A DNA stretch of 5,433 nucleotides from an uncultured Prevotella sp. (GCA_900557035.1 USRA01000094.1:1-5433); one strand, 5' to 3'; shown: positions 1 to 5,268, counted from the first letter of the stretch. A program made the numbers and translations. Notes: generated from the sequence alone by a model not told the origin.

Positions 1-1
1 A

Positions 2-46
2 CACCCTGATGTTGAATTTCTATGCAAAGATAATAAAAAAAAGTAA
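2..46 (+). CDS. Possible 3' end of an upstream gene (partial)
   Basis: An open frame enters from the left edge, codes for 14 residues (HPDVEFLCKDNKKK) and stops at TAA 44-46. The lysine-rich, polar tail looks like a protein C-terminus, and the stop lies only 6 nt before the tadA ATG, a spacing typical of co-transcribed genes. No Bacteroidota-type promoter is visible between the stop and tadA, which fits read-through from upstream. Another forward frame is also open over this short stretch, so the call is weak. The family cannot be identified from 14 residues. Confidence 0.35.
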   Translation, partial: HPDVEFLCKDNKKK

Positions 47-52
47 TATACA

Positions 53-499
53 ATGGAAGACAATCTGAAAAAAGACGAAGAATATATGCGCCGTGCGCTG
101 ATGGAGGCGCAGGCGGCATTCGAAGAAGACGAGATTCCGATAGGTGCCGTCATCGTTTGCAGGGACCGTATCATCTCGAGAGCCCACAATCTTACAGAGA
201 TGCTTACCGATGTTACCGCCCATGCCGAGATGCAGGCGATAACATCCGGAGCGAACATGCTGGGCGGAAAATACCTGAAAGACTGTACCCTCTATGTCAC
301 CGTAGAGCCGTGCGTGATGTGCGCTGGAGCCTTGGGATGGTCGCAGATCAGCCGCGTGGTGTATGGTGCAGGAGATGAAAAAAGGGGCTATACAAAATAT
401 GCGCCCCATGCCCTGCATCCTAAGACCCTGGTTACATCGGGCGTGCTGGAAGATGAGTGCCGCGCACTCATGCAGCAATTCTTTGCCAGGAAAAGATAA
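53..499 (+). CDS. tadA: tRNA-specific adenosine deaminase (TadA-type nucleoside deaminase)
   Basis: This 148-residue protein belongs to the cytidine/deoxycytidylate deaminase fold. The zinc site is fully present: H57-A-E59 (HAEMQAI), with E59 as the proton-shuttling glutamate, and P86-C87-V-M-C90, which supply the other ligands. TadA converts adenosine-34 to inosine in the anticodon of tRNA-Arg(ACG) in the cytoplasm. The IPIGAVIV stretch (28-35), N46 and the segment after C90 (AGALGWSQISRVVYGA) match TadA better than cytidine or guanine deaminases, although family members are easily confused. The length is normal. The ATG at 53 is preferred because the N-terminal helix precedes the core; an internal ATG at 86 would remove part of it. 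There is no Shine-Dalgarno, only an A-rich leader. The gene converges on the lipoprotein gene and ends at the terminator at 520-559. Confidence 0.9.
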   Translation: MEDNLKKDEEYMRRALMEAQAAFEEDEIPIGAVIVCRDRIISRAHNLTEMLTDVTAHAEMQAITSGANMLGGKYLKDCTLYVTVEPCVMCAGALGWSQISRVVYGAGDEKRGYTKYAPHALHPKTLVTSGVLEDECRALMQQFFARKR

Positions 500-519
500 G
501 ACAGTATCAAACTATACAC

Positions 520-559
520 AAAAAAAGATGATGCACCGTTTCAATGTATCATCTTTTTT
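520..559. terminator. Bidirectional rho-independent terminator between tadA and the lipoprotein gene
   Basis: Arms 521-535 and 545-559 form a 15-bp stem with one G-U wobble (G533 with T547) and a 9-nt loop (536-544). On the plus strand the right arm ends in six T (554-559), serving tadA. On the minus strand the left arm becomes a seven-T run (526-520), serving the lipoprotein gene. This symmetry suits two convergent genes. The inner part of the hairpin is closely related in sequence to the hairpin at 571-595. Confidence 0.85.
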
Positions 560-570
560 ATATTTCAGCC

Positions 571-595
571 TTGATGCACTGTTTCAGTGCATCAA
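571..595. repeat. Perfect 11-bp inverted repeat (hairpin), sequence relative of the neighbouring terminator
   Basis: TTGATGCACTG (571-581) and CAGTGCATCAA (585-595) are exact reverse complements around a TTT loop. Neither side carries a T-run, so it is not a canonical terminator alone; on the minus strand it could protect the 3' end of the lipoprotein mRNA or assist the terminator beyond it. Bases 573-596 align with 530-553 at 20 of 24 positions, so the two hairpins look like diverged copies of one element. Confidence 0.75.
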
Positions 596-620
596 CATTC
601 GTTTCTAACCCAATACTCCG

Positions 621-1469
621 TTACTTCACGAGAACAACCAGATACTTGCTGGTGCTCCAGAAGATCTGAGAGTTGGTGATGCGGAGAGTATATTGCTTGT
701 TGGCATCACGAACCAGAGTATAAGAGCTTGATGGATGAGTAGTGAGCAACTTGGCAGACTTAGAGTAGAGCTTGATCTCAGAAACCTCACGGATATCTAC
801 CTTTGTAAAGTAGCTCTTGTTGAAGTTACCAGTCATTACCTTGCCATTCTCCATGATGTGCTGGTTCTTCAGCTCCTTCTTGGTACCGAATACATACCAT
901 GCAGTGTTGAGCTGCTTATCCTGTGCATTGATCACCTCTGTCTTCTTACTGCTTTCCTTGGTAAGGTTGCTGGTCTTGGTGTTCAAGTTGTTGATAGTCT
1001 CATCAAGAGCAGCGATGTGGATATCCTTGCTATCCAACTCCTCACGAAGTGCCTGGAGCTGCTTATCTTTCTCAGCCAGCTGCTTCTGCAGGTTCTCGAT
1101 GGTCTTCTTGAGCTGGTCGCCCTGGATAGAACTGTTAGCCAACTGCTTCTGCAACTTAGCGAGGAGCTCCTTGTTCTGCTTCATGCGAGTAGCAATGAAC
1201 TGCACATCCTCCTTGAGTTTCTGTCTCTTGGTGGCACCCTCGCCATTTTTCAAGAGCACCACACGGTTCTCAGCCTCATTGATCTGGTTGAGACCATCCT
1301 CAATCTCATTCAGAGTGCCCAGCATATCATTCAGTTCGCTATCCTTCTGCGCAATGATGCTGTTGAGCGAATCTGCTTGAGCCGCACTGTTAGCGGCATT
1401 GTTCTTGCCGTCGTTACATCCAGTTAAAACAAAGGCTGCGAGGCATGCCATCATTAATAGCTTTTTCAT
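621..1469 (-). CDS. Coiled-coil lipoprotein with conserved C-terminal domain (possible Cbp1-family)
   Basis: This is a 282-residue predicted lipoprotein. The signal peptide is MKKLLMMACLAAFVLTG with lipobox L15-T-G-C18, so the mature protein starts at C18 and is lipid-anchored. Residues about 30-185 are charged and low in glycine and proline, with heptad-like leucine and isoleucine spacing typical of a long coiled coil. Residues about 188-282 form a compact, probably beta-rich end (WYVFGTKKEL at 190-199, FWSTSKYLVVLVK at 270-282). The layout and the C-terminal motif resemble Bacteroides proteins annotated as Cbp1-family collagen-binding adhesins. I make that link from memory, and collagen binding should not be assumed. 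A good Shine-Dalgarno (GGAGAAGG, minus strand of 1473-1480) lies 3 nt from the ATG, unusual for this phylum. No own promoter is visible in the 42-bp gap after rsmI, so co-transcription with rsmI is likely. Confidence 0.85.
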   Translation of the reverse strand: MKKLLMMACLAAFVLTGCNDGKNNAANSAAQADSLNSIIAQKDSELNDMLGTLNEIEDGLNQINEAENRVVLLKNGEGATKRQKLKEDVQFIATRMKQNKELLAKLQKQLANSSIQGDQLKKTIENLQKQLAEKDKQLQALREELDSKDIHIAALDETINNLNTKTSNLTKESSKKTEVINAQDKQLNTAWYVFGTKKELKNQHIMENGKVMTGNFNKSYFTKVDIREVSEIKLYSKSAKLLTTHPSSSYTLVRDANKQYTLRITNSQIFWSTSKYLVVLVK

Positions 1470-1472
1470 AAT

Positions 1473-1480
1473 CCTTCTCC
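1473..1480 (-). promoter_or_regulatory. Strong Shine-Dalgarno of the coiled-coil lipoprotein gene
   Basis: Read on the minus strand this is GGAGAAGG, 3 nt before the ATG at 1469; its GGAG core sits 7 nt from the start codon. It fixes the start and stands out because the other genes here have only A-rich leaders. In Bacteroidota, initiation usually depends little on Shine-Dalgarno pairing, so a strong copy may mark a highly translated gene or simply be chance. Confidence 0.6.
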
Positions 1481-1511
1481 TTTTTGTTAATTTTATGATT
1501 AATACTTTTTT

Positions 1512-2243
1512 TTATTTATTATTCTTACGCTCTTCGCGTCGCTTTTCCTTCAATTCCTCCTTCAGTTGCTTGGGATCCTTACCCGCCAGAACGATGACGA
1601 ACTCACCGCGCGGCTCTGTCTCCTGAAAGTGGGCGATCACCTCGGCAAGGCTTCCACGCACACTTTCCTCGTGCAACTTCGAGATTTCACGGCAGCAGCT
1701 CACCTGTCTGTCTTCTCCAAAAACCTCGGCAAACTGCTGCAAGGTCTTCACCACTCTATAGGGTGACTCGTAGAAGATCATGGTGCGCACCTCGTCCTTG
1801 AGCGATTCCAGATAGGTTTGCCTGCCCTTCTTCTGCGGGATGAATCCCTCGAAGCAGAATCTGTCACAAGGTAATCCGGACGACACGATGGCTGGGATAC
1901 AAGCCGTAGGTCCCGGAAGGGTCTGCACGGTGATGCCTGCTTTCGCAGCCTCACGAGCCAGATAGAAACCAGGGTCGCTGATGCCTGGGGTTCCTGCATC
2001 ACTGATCAAGGCGATGGTCTCACCAGCCTTCAATCGCTCTACGATGCCAGCCGATGTGCCATGCTCATTAAACTTATGATGCGCCACTAATCGATTTTTA
2101 ATATCGAAATGCTTAAGCAGGACGCTCGATGTACGAGTGTCCTCAGCGAGCACCATATCTGCCTCTTTCAAGACCCGGATGGCTCGCATTGTCATGTCCT
2201 CCATATTGCCTACTGGAGTCGGTACGATATATAATATGCCCAT
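1512..2243 (-). CDS. rsmI: 16S rRNA (cytidine(1402)-2'-O)-methyltransferase
   Basis: RsmI uses S-adenosylmethionine to methylate the 2'-OH of C1402 in the 16S rRNA decoding centre. The 243-residue protein has the tetrapyrrole methylase-type (SPOUT-unrelated) fold. Visible motifs are LYIVPTPVGN (4-13), the ADMVLAEDTR segment (28-37), the SAM-binding loop ISDAGTPGISDPG (80-92), LPGPTA (109-114) and the EGFIP stretch (132-136). It is shorter than E. coli RsmI (about 286 residues) and lacks most of its C-terminal extension, ending instead in a lysine/glutamate-rich tail (about 222-243). The ATG at 2243 was chosen because the family motif begins at once there. An in-frame TTG at 2255 lies inside the promoter -7 box, so it should not be in the mRNA. 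The gene is divergent from tdk and probably leads an operon with the lipoprotein gene, whose ATG is 42 nt downstream. Confidence 0.92.
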   Translation of the reverse strand: MGILYIVPTPVGNMEDMTMRAIRVLKEADMVLAEDTRTSSVLLKHFDIKNRLVAHHKFNEHGTSAGIVERLKAGETIALISDAGTPGISDPGFYLAREAAKAGITVQTLPGPTACIPAIVSSGLPCDRFCFEGFIPQKKGRQTYLESLKDEVRTMIFYESPYRVVKTLQQFAEVFGEDRQVSCCREISKLHEESVRGSLAEVIAHFQETEPRGEFVIVLAGKDPKQLKEELKEKRREERKNNK

Positions 2244-2252
2244 AAGTGGGTA

Positions 2253-2283
2253 CAAATGTAGTTAATTAATCTTTCATAGCAAA
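2253..2283 (-). promoter_or_regulatory. Bacteroidota-type promoter for rsmI
   Basis: On the minus strand TTTG (2283-2280), a 19-bp spacer and TACATTTG (2260-2253) match the Bacteroides consensus TTTG-N19-21-TAnnTTTG fully. Transcription should begin a few bases past 2253, placing the 5' end only a handful of nucleotides before the ATG at 2243. The message would then be nearly leaderless. Confidence 0.7.
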
Positions 2284-2302
2284 AAAAAACTGCGTATCTT
2301 TG
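2272..2302 (+). promoter_or_regulatory. Bacteroidota-type promoter for tdk
   Basis: TTTC (2272-2275), a 19-bp spacer and TATCTTTG (2295-2302) fit the Bacteroides-type consensus, with one mismatch in the -33 box. The inferred start near 2307-2309 gives a leader of about 30 nt to the tdk ATG. Its -33 box lies in the spacer of the opposing rsmI promoter, so the two promoters overlap physically. Confidence 0.65.
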
Positions 2303-2339
2303 CATTTTTTAAAACCTTATTAGTAATTTTGTCCCCGAA

Positions 2340-2921
2340 ATGACTGAAATACTGAATGGGGAGGCACACCGTCCCGGAAGAATTGAAGTGGTGTGCGGAT
2401 CGATGTTCTCCGGAAAAACCGAGGAACTGATCCGAAGAATGAAGCGTGCCAACTTCGCCAGGCAGAAGGTGGAAATCTTCAAGCCGGCGATAGATACACG
2501 CTACTCCGAAGACAATGTAGTGAGCCATGACCAGAATTCTATCCGATCTACTCCTATTGAATCTTCCGGATCGATATTGCTATTGGCTTCGGATATCGAC
2601 GTGGTCGGTATCGACGAGGCTCAGTTCCTGGACAATGGATTGGTGGAAGTCTGCAACGAACTCGCCAACCGCGGCGTACGCGTCATCGTGGCAGGGCTGG
2701 ATATGGATTTCAAGGGTGTTCCCTTCGGTCCAATTCCTGCGCTCTGTGCCATCGCCGACGAGGTGACCAAGGTGCACGCCATCTGCGTGAAGTGCGGTGC
2801 ACTGGCATACGTTAGCCATCGACTGGTAGCTAACGACAAGCGTGTGCTCCTGGGTGAGAAGGATGAATACGAGCCGCTCTGCAGAGACTGCTACCAGAAA
2901 GCCATCAGCCAGGAGAAATAG
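2340..2921 (+). CDS. tdk: Thymidine kinase (type II)
   Basis: Tdk phosphorylates thymidine (and deoxyuridine) to the monophosphate using ATP, a cytoplasmic salvage step feeding dTTP synthesis. In the 193-residue protein the P-loop is G20-SMFSGK-T27, the catalytic glutamate is E93 in DEAQF (92-96), and GLDMDFKG (119-126) with PFGP (128-131) forms the family core. The structural zinc ligands are C149 and C152 (CVKC) and C181 and C184 (CRDC). The lasso loop between the Cys pairs carries the thymidine-binding aromatic Y177. The length is normal for bacterial type II kinases, and nothing is missing. The ATG follows an A/T-rich leader without a Shine-Dalgarno. The first dozen residues before the core (NGEAHRPGR) are a short family-typical extension. 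The gene may share a transcript with the AI-2E-family gene 121 bp downstream. Confidence 0.96.
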   Translation: MTEILNGEAHRPGRIEVVCGSMFSGKTEELIRRMKRANFARQKVEIFKPAIDTRYSEDNVVSHDQNSIRSTPIESSGSILLLASDIDVVGIDEAQFLDNGLVEVCNELANRGVRVIVAGLDMDFKGVPFGPIPALCAIADEVTKVHAICVKCGALAYVSHRLVANDKRVLLGEKDEYEPLCRDCYQKAISQEK

Positions 2922-2927
2922 AAGAAA

Positions 2928-2955
2928 GTGAAGAACGAAGAGTGAAAAGTGAAGA
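2928..2955 (+). repeat. Degenerate heptamer array, type GTGAAGA x4
   Basis: Four consecutive 7-bp units start at 2928, 2935, 2942 and 2949: GTGAAGA, ACGAAGA, GTGAAAA and GTGAAGA. A weaker unit (GAAGAAA, 2921-2927) overlaps the last base of the tdk stop codon. The array begins right after tdk. Its purine-rich strand would leave the transcript unstructured. Function unknown. Confidence 0.65.
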
Positions 2956-2962
2956 AACAACG

Positions 2963-2975
2963 TTCGGCGGCCGAA
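2963..2975. repeat. Short GC-rich palindrome
   Basis: TTCGG (2963-2967) and CCGAA (2971-2975) are inverted around CGG. A 5-bp stem without a T-run is too short to call a terminator. It sits between the two heptamer arrays in the tdk to AI-2E-family gap. Confidence 0.4.
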
Positions 2976-3010
2976 GGGAAAGCCAATTCTACAACTTTGC
3001 TAATCATCAA

Positions 3011-3038
3011 GTTCAAAGTTCAAAATTCAAAGTTCAAA
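3011..3038 (+). repeat. Degenerate heptamer array, type GTTCAAA x4
   Basis: Four 7-bp units start at 3011, 3018, 3025 and 3032: GTTCAAA, GTTCAAA, ATTCAAA and GTTCAAA. The array ends 4 nt before the ATG of the AI-2E-family gene, so it occupies the whole ribosome-binding region and could affect translation initiation. It has the same unit length and copy number as the array at 2928-2955 but a different sequence. Confidence 0.75.
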
Positions 3039-3042
3039 GTAA

Positions 3043-4179
3043 ATGAGTAAGGAGATTACATTCGATAAGTTCATCAGATGGGCTGGTATCGTTACCCTCG
3101 TCATTGCAGTACTCTACATCACCAACTATCTGAGTGAGGTACTGCTTCCTTTCTTTATAGCATGGTTTTTCGCATACCTGCTCTATCCCGTCGTGAAGTT
3201 CATCGAGAATAAACTCCATGTAAAGGTTCGTGCCATCTCCATTCTTCTGGCAATGGGAGCTGCGATTGCCATCGTGGGTGGTGTCATCTGGCTCATCATC
3301 CCACCGATGATCGACCAGTTTGATAAACTGGGAGAAGTGTTGACCCGATGGGTTCACCAAACTACCCATACCAACAATCTCACGATGCTGATCAAGGAGT
3401 GGCTGCAGGACAACCAGACCACCATAGAACGATTCTTGAAGAGCAAGGACTTCAGCGATGCCCTGAAGACTACGATGCCGAAGGTTTTCTCGGTAGTGAG
3501 CCAGACGGCAACCGTGCTGATGAGTATCGTGGCATCCATGATTACCTTATTATATATGTTCTTCATCCTGCTCGATTACGAAACCCTGACAGCCAACTGG
3601 GTGCGCATCTTCCCGAAGAAGAACCGTCCGTTCTGGTCGGCACTGATGAAGGATGTAGAGCGCGAGCTCAACAACTATATCCGAGGCCAGGGAATGGTGG
3701 CGCTCTGTATGGGCATTATGTTCTGCATCGGCTTCACCATCATAGGTTTCCCGATGGCGATAGGTCTGGGCATTCTGATCGGCATTATGGACCTGGTACC
3801 GTATCTTCATACCTTTGCCCTCATTCCTACGGCCTTCCTGGCAATGCTCAAGGCGGCAGATACGGGACAGAACTTCTGGGTAGTCTTCGGACTGGCGGTA
3901 TTGGTATTCTGCGTGGTGCAGGTGATTACAGATATGGTGGTTACGCCGAAGATCATGGGCAAGGCGATGGGCTTGAACCCAGCCATCCTGCTCCTGAGTC
4001 TTTCGATTTGGGGCGCTCTGCTGGGCTTCCTGGGCTTGATTGTAGCCCTTCCGCTCACCACCCTTCTCATAGCTTATTGGCAGCGGTATGTAACGAGAGA
4101 AAAGCCGCAATATGAAGAGAATTTAGGGCAGGAACCACCGGAAACAGCCTCTGAAACGGGCAAAATCGAAGAAAAATAA
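3043..4179 (+). CDS. AI-2E family transporter (PerM/TqsA/YdiK-type membrane protein)
   Basis: This 378-residue inner-membrane protein has the length and layout of the AI-2E exporter (former UPF0118, DUF20) family. Hydrophobic segments lie at about 11-30, 32-50, 63-86, 150-176, 217-246, 250-270, 276-298 and 313-344. A soluble loop at about 88-148 lies between the third and fourth, as usual for the family. Conserved signatures include NNYIRGQG (210-217), a D-L-V-P-Y motif (250-254), VVTPKIMGKAMGLNP (299-313) and GALLGFLGLIVALP (324-337). The C-terminal tail (346-378) is charged and probably cytoplasmic. Members have been linked to autoinducer-2 export or to sodium/proton exchange, so the substrate cannot be named here. 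No clear promoter or Shine-Dalgarno is seen; expression may come from tdk read-through. The ATG directly follows a heptamer array. The tRNA-Lys promoter begins 18 bp after the stop. Confidence 0.9.
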   Translation: MSKEITFDKFIRWAGIVTLVIAVLYITNYLSEVLLPFFIAWFFAYLLYPVVKFIENKLHVKVRAISILLAMGAAIAIVGGVIWLIIPPMIDQFDKLGEVLTRWVHQTTHTNNLTMLIKEWLQDNQTTIERFLKSKDFSDALKTTMPKVFSVVSQTATVLMSIVASMITLLYMFFILLDYETLTANWVRIFPKKNRPFWSALMKDVERELNNYIRGQGMVALCMGIMFCIGFTIIGFPMAIGLGILIGIMDLVPYLHTFALIPTAFLAMLKAADTGQNFWVVFGLAVLVFCVVQVITDMVVTPKIMGKAMGLNPAILLLSLSIWGALLGFLGLIVALPLTTLLIAYWQRYVTREKPQYEENLGQEPPETASETGKIEEK

Positions 4180-4197
4180 TAAAAAAACGACTAAATA

Positions 4198-4229
4198 TTT
4201 GGTGATTTCAAAAAATAGTCGTACCTTTG
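4198..4229 (+). promoter_or_regulatory. Promoter of tRNA-Lys
   Basis: TTTG (4198-4201), a 20-bp spacer and TACCTTTG (4222-4229) match the Bacteroides-type consensus at every specified position. The inferred start near 4234-4236 leaves a leader of about 24 nt to be removed by RNase P. A complete consensus suits a highly expressed stable RNA gene. Confidence 0.8.
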
Positions 4230-4258
4230 CACTCGCTTTTGAACAAAGGTTGGAGATT

Positions 4259-4331
4259 GACTCGCTAGCTCAGCAGGTAGAGCACAACACTTTTAATGTT
4301 GGGGTCATGGGTTCGAGCCCCATGCGAGTCA
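4259..4331 (+). tRNA. tRNA-Lys (anticodon UUU)
   Basis: All arms fold without mismatch. The acceptor is GACTCGC (4259-4265) with GCGAGTC (4324-4330). The D stem is GCTC (4268-4271) with GAGC (4280-4283). The anticodon stem is CAACA (4285-4289) with TGTTG (4297-4301), around the loop CTTTTAA with TTT at 4292-4294. The T arm is ATGGG (4307-4311), TTCGAGC, CCCAT (4319-4323). The discriminator base is A4331. The next bases are CAA rather than CCA, so the 3' CCA must be added after transcription. UUU reads both lysine codons AAA and AAG. The gene has its own promoter and terminator and appears to be a single-tRNA unit. Confidence 0.98.
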
Positions 4332-4340
4332 CAATCTCAG

Positions 4341-4373
4341 AAAAGGACTTTCCACTAAGGGAAGTCCTTTTTT
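4341..4373 (+). terminator. Rho-independent terminator of tRNA-Lys
   Basis: Arms 4341-4353 and 4359-4371 form a 13-bp stem with one T-G wobble around the loop ACTAA, and T4368-T4373 gives a six-T tail. It begins 9 nt after the tRNA, so the primary transcript is short and independent of the next gene. Confidence 0.9.
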
Positions 4374-4611
4374 CGTATGTGGGTTTGGAAAGTGGATTCT
4401 TTTAACTCTCATTAACTAAAAACAGATGCAAGATTTTTGCTTTTCTGCGTTTTATATAATGGAATTTAGGGCAAAAAGCCATCGGACACCAAAAGGTGCC
4501 GGAAAGATTCCCCCATAAAAACAAAAAAAATTAGAATAACATAAGGCAAAATTTAAAATTCATAAGACAAAAATAAAAATTCATAAGACAAAAATAAAAT
4601 TTCATAAGACA
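4374..4611 (+). other. Non-coding leader region of the downstream lipoprotein gene
   Basis: These 238 bp hold no credible gene. No full Bacteroides-type promoter is present. The best candidates are TATAAT at 4455-4460 and a weak -7-like GAATTTAG (4462-4469) with TTTG at 4436-4439, and neither is convincing. If transcription starts near 4460-4475, the mRNA has an untranslated leader of roughly 140-150 nt with one hairpin (4482-4502), then a very A-rich stretch with 21-bp repeats up to the ATG. Confidence 0.5.
4482..4502 (+). promoter_or_regulatory. Hairpin in the leader of the lipoprotein gene
   Basis: CGG (4483-4485), a bulged A4486 and CACC (4487-4490) pair with GGTG and CCG (4495-4501) across an AAAA loop. 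T4482 and G4502 add a wobble. No T-run follows, so this is not a terminator. It may be a 5' stabilising stem or part of a regulatory leader. It matches no riboswitch class that I recognise. Confidence 0.45.
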
Positions 4612-4623
4612 ATGAAGAAAATT
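4540..4623 (+). repeat. Four tandem 21-bp repeats ending across a start codon
   Basis: Units start at 4540, 4561, 4582 and 4603. Each opens with CATAAGACA (CATAAGGCA in the first) and continues with A-rich sequence ending ATT or TTT. Relative to unit 2, unit 1 matches 18 of 21, unit 3 matches 20 and unit 4 matches 17. Unit 4 contains the lipoprotein ATG (4612-4614) and its first codons, exactly where the earlier units have AAA. Part of the match reflects A-richness, but the C, T and G positions of the opening motif are kept at an exact 21-bp period. Confidence 0.8.
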
Positions 4624-5268
4624 ACATTATTCTCAATCCTGGCTGTACTCTTTGCAGCTATGTCATTCACCTCTTGTAATACTGACGGTGACAGTGGTAT
4701 GAACTTCCTGACCCTTGAGCAGCAGAAGAGCTTCCAGCAGGCTATGTCATTGGGTTCATACAACAACATGGCCATTCTCTACGAAAAGAAGAATGATGCC
4801 AACGTAAAAAATCAGGTTGACTCTGTTGCATCATCTTGCAGCATCAGCATGTACGGCGACAGCACTATGACAATGACCAACTTCCCTGTGGCTGCACTCG
4901 CAGAGCACATCAATAACAAGGATTTGGCTGCTGCCATCGCTAAGGAGGCTCCAAGAACCATCAAGTGCAAGTATAATGTTATGCCAAACAGTACTTCGGA
5001 AACAGCTTACTTCATTGCTTGCCCTAATGCTGTCGAGTTGAATCTGGCTTATGGCACAGACAACAAGAGTCACAAGGTAGTGCTTGTTTTCATCCCTAGC
5101 CAGATGTATTACGGCTACTGCACACTCAAGGAGCCAAGACAGCTGGGCTTCCAGTTCGCACTCTATCAGATCTGGGTGGATGGCAACCAGACCAACTTCA
5201 TCCAGAATTCAACCAACTCTTCTAACACCACAGTAGGTTTTCTCTTCCGCAACGCATGGAAGAAGTAA
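4612..5268 (+). CDS. Small secreted lipoprotein of unknown function (possibly DUF4840-like)
   Basis: The 218-residue product begins with a lipoprotein signal peptide: MKK, a hydrophobic core at 4-19, and lipobox F19-T-S-C22. C22 would be lipidated and the mature protein anchored in the envelope. The residues after it (NTDGDSG) are acidic, which in Bacteroidota can favour surface exposure but does not prove it. The mature part shows no catalytic motif that I recognise. It has alternating short hydrophobic and polar stretches suggesting beta structure, and cysteines at about 76, 123, 138 and 171. Its size and pattern resemble DUF4840 lipoproteins of Bacteroides and Prevotella, a link from memory only. 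The start is fixed by the signal peptide; there is no Shine-Dalgarno. The gene stands alone, between the tRNA-Lys terminator and its own terminator at 5384-5423, after an unusual repeat-bearing leader. Confidence 0.85.
   Translation: MKKITLFSILAVLFAAMSFTSCNTDGDSGMNFLTLEQQKSFQQAMSLGSYNNMAILYEKKNDANVKNQVDSVASSCSISMYGDSTMTMTNFPVAALAEHINNKDLAAAIAKEAPRTIKCKYNVMPNSTSETAYFIACPNAVELNLAYGTDNKSHKVVLVFIPSQMYYGYCTLKEPRQLGFQFALYQIWVDGNQTNFIQNSTNSSNTTVGFLFRNAWKK

Noticed and set aside
20..478. 152-codon minus-strand open frame opposite tadA
   Set aside because: Its sense strand encodes intact zinc-site motifs of TadA; the antisense product has no recognisable features.
735..1427. Long plus-strand open frame (230 codons) opposite the coiled-coil lipoprotein gene
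   Set aside because: It mirrors the minus-strand gene, is leucine-rich in the way antisense of coiled-coil codons produces, and has no initiation signals. The minus-strand reading has a lipobox, a signal peptide and a Shine-Dalgarno.
2244..2255. TTG start at 2255 for rsmI
   Set aside because: It lies within the predicted -7 promoter box and would add four residues before the conserved N-terminus, so the ATG at 2243 is preferred.
2992..2999. CAACTTTG as a -7 box for the AI-2E-family gene
   Set aside because: The first T of TAnnTTTG is missing and no TTTG lies 19-21 bp upstream.
2928..3038. Heptamer arrays as a CRISPR array
   Set aside because: Units are 7 bp, directly abutting and without spacers, and no cas gene is present.
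3550..4110. 186-codon minus-strand open frame opposite the AI-2E-family gene
   Set aside because: Antisense shadow with histidine- and glutamine-rich composition, no promoter and no family motif.
3348..4115. 255-codon plus-strand open frame inside the AI-2E-family gene
   Set aside because: It is a shifted frame of a clear membrane protein; its translation is rich in G, H, R and P with no domain logic.
4540..4623. 21-bp repeats as a CRISPR or plasmid-type iteron array
   Set aside because: The units abut with no spacers and there is no replication-initiator gene; the location at a lipoprotein start suggests a leader effect instead.
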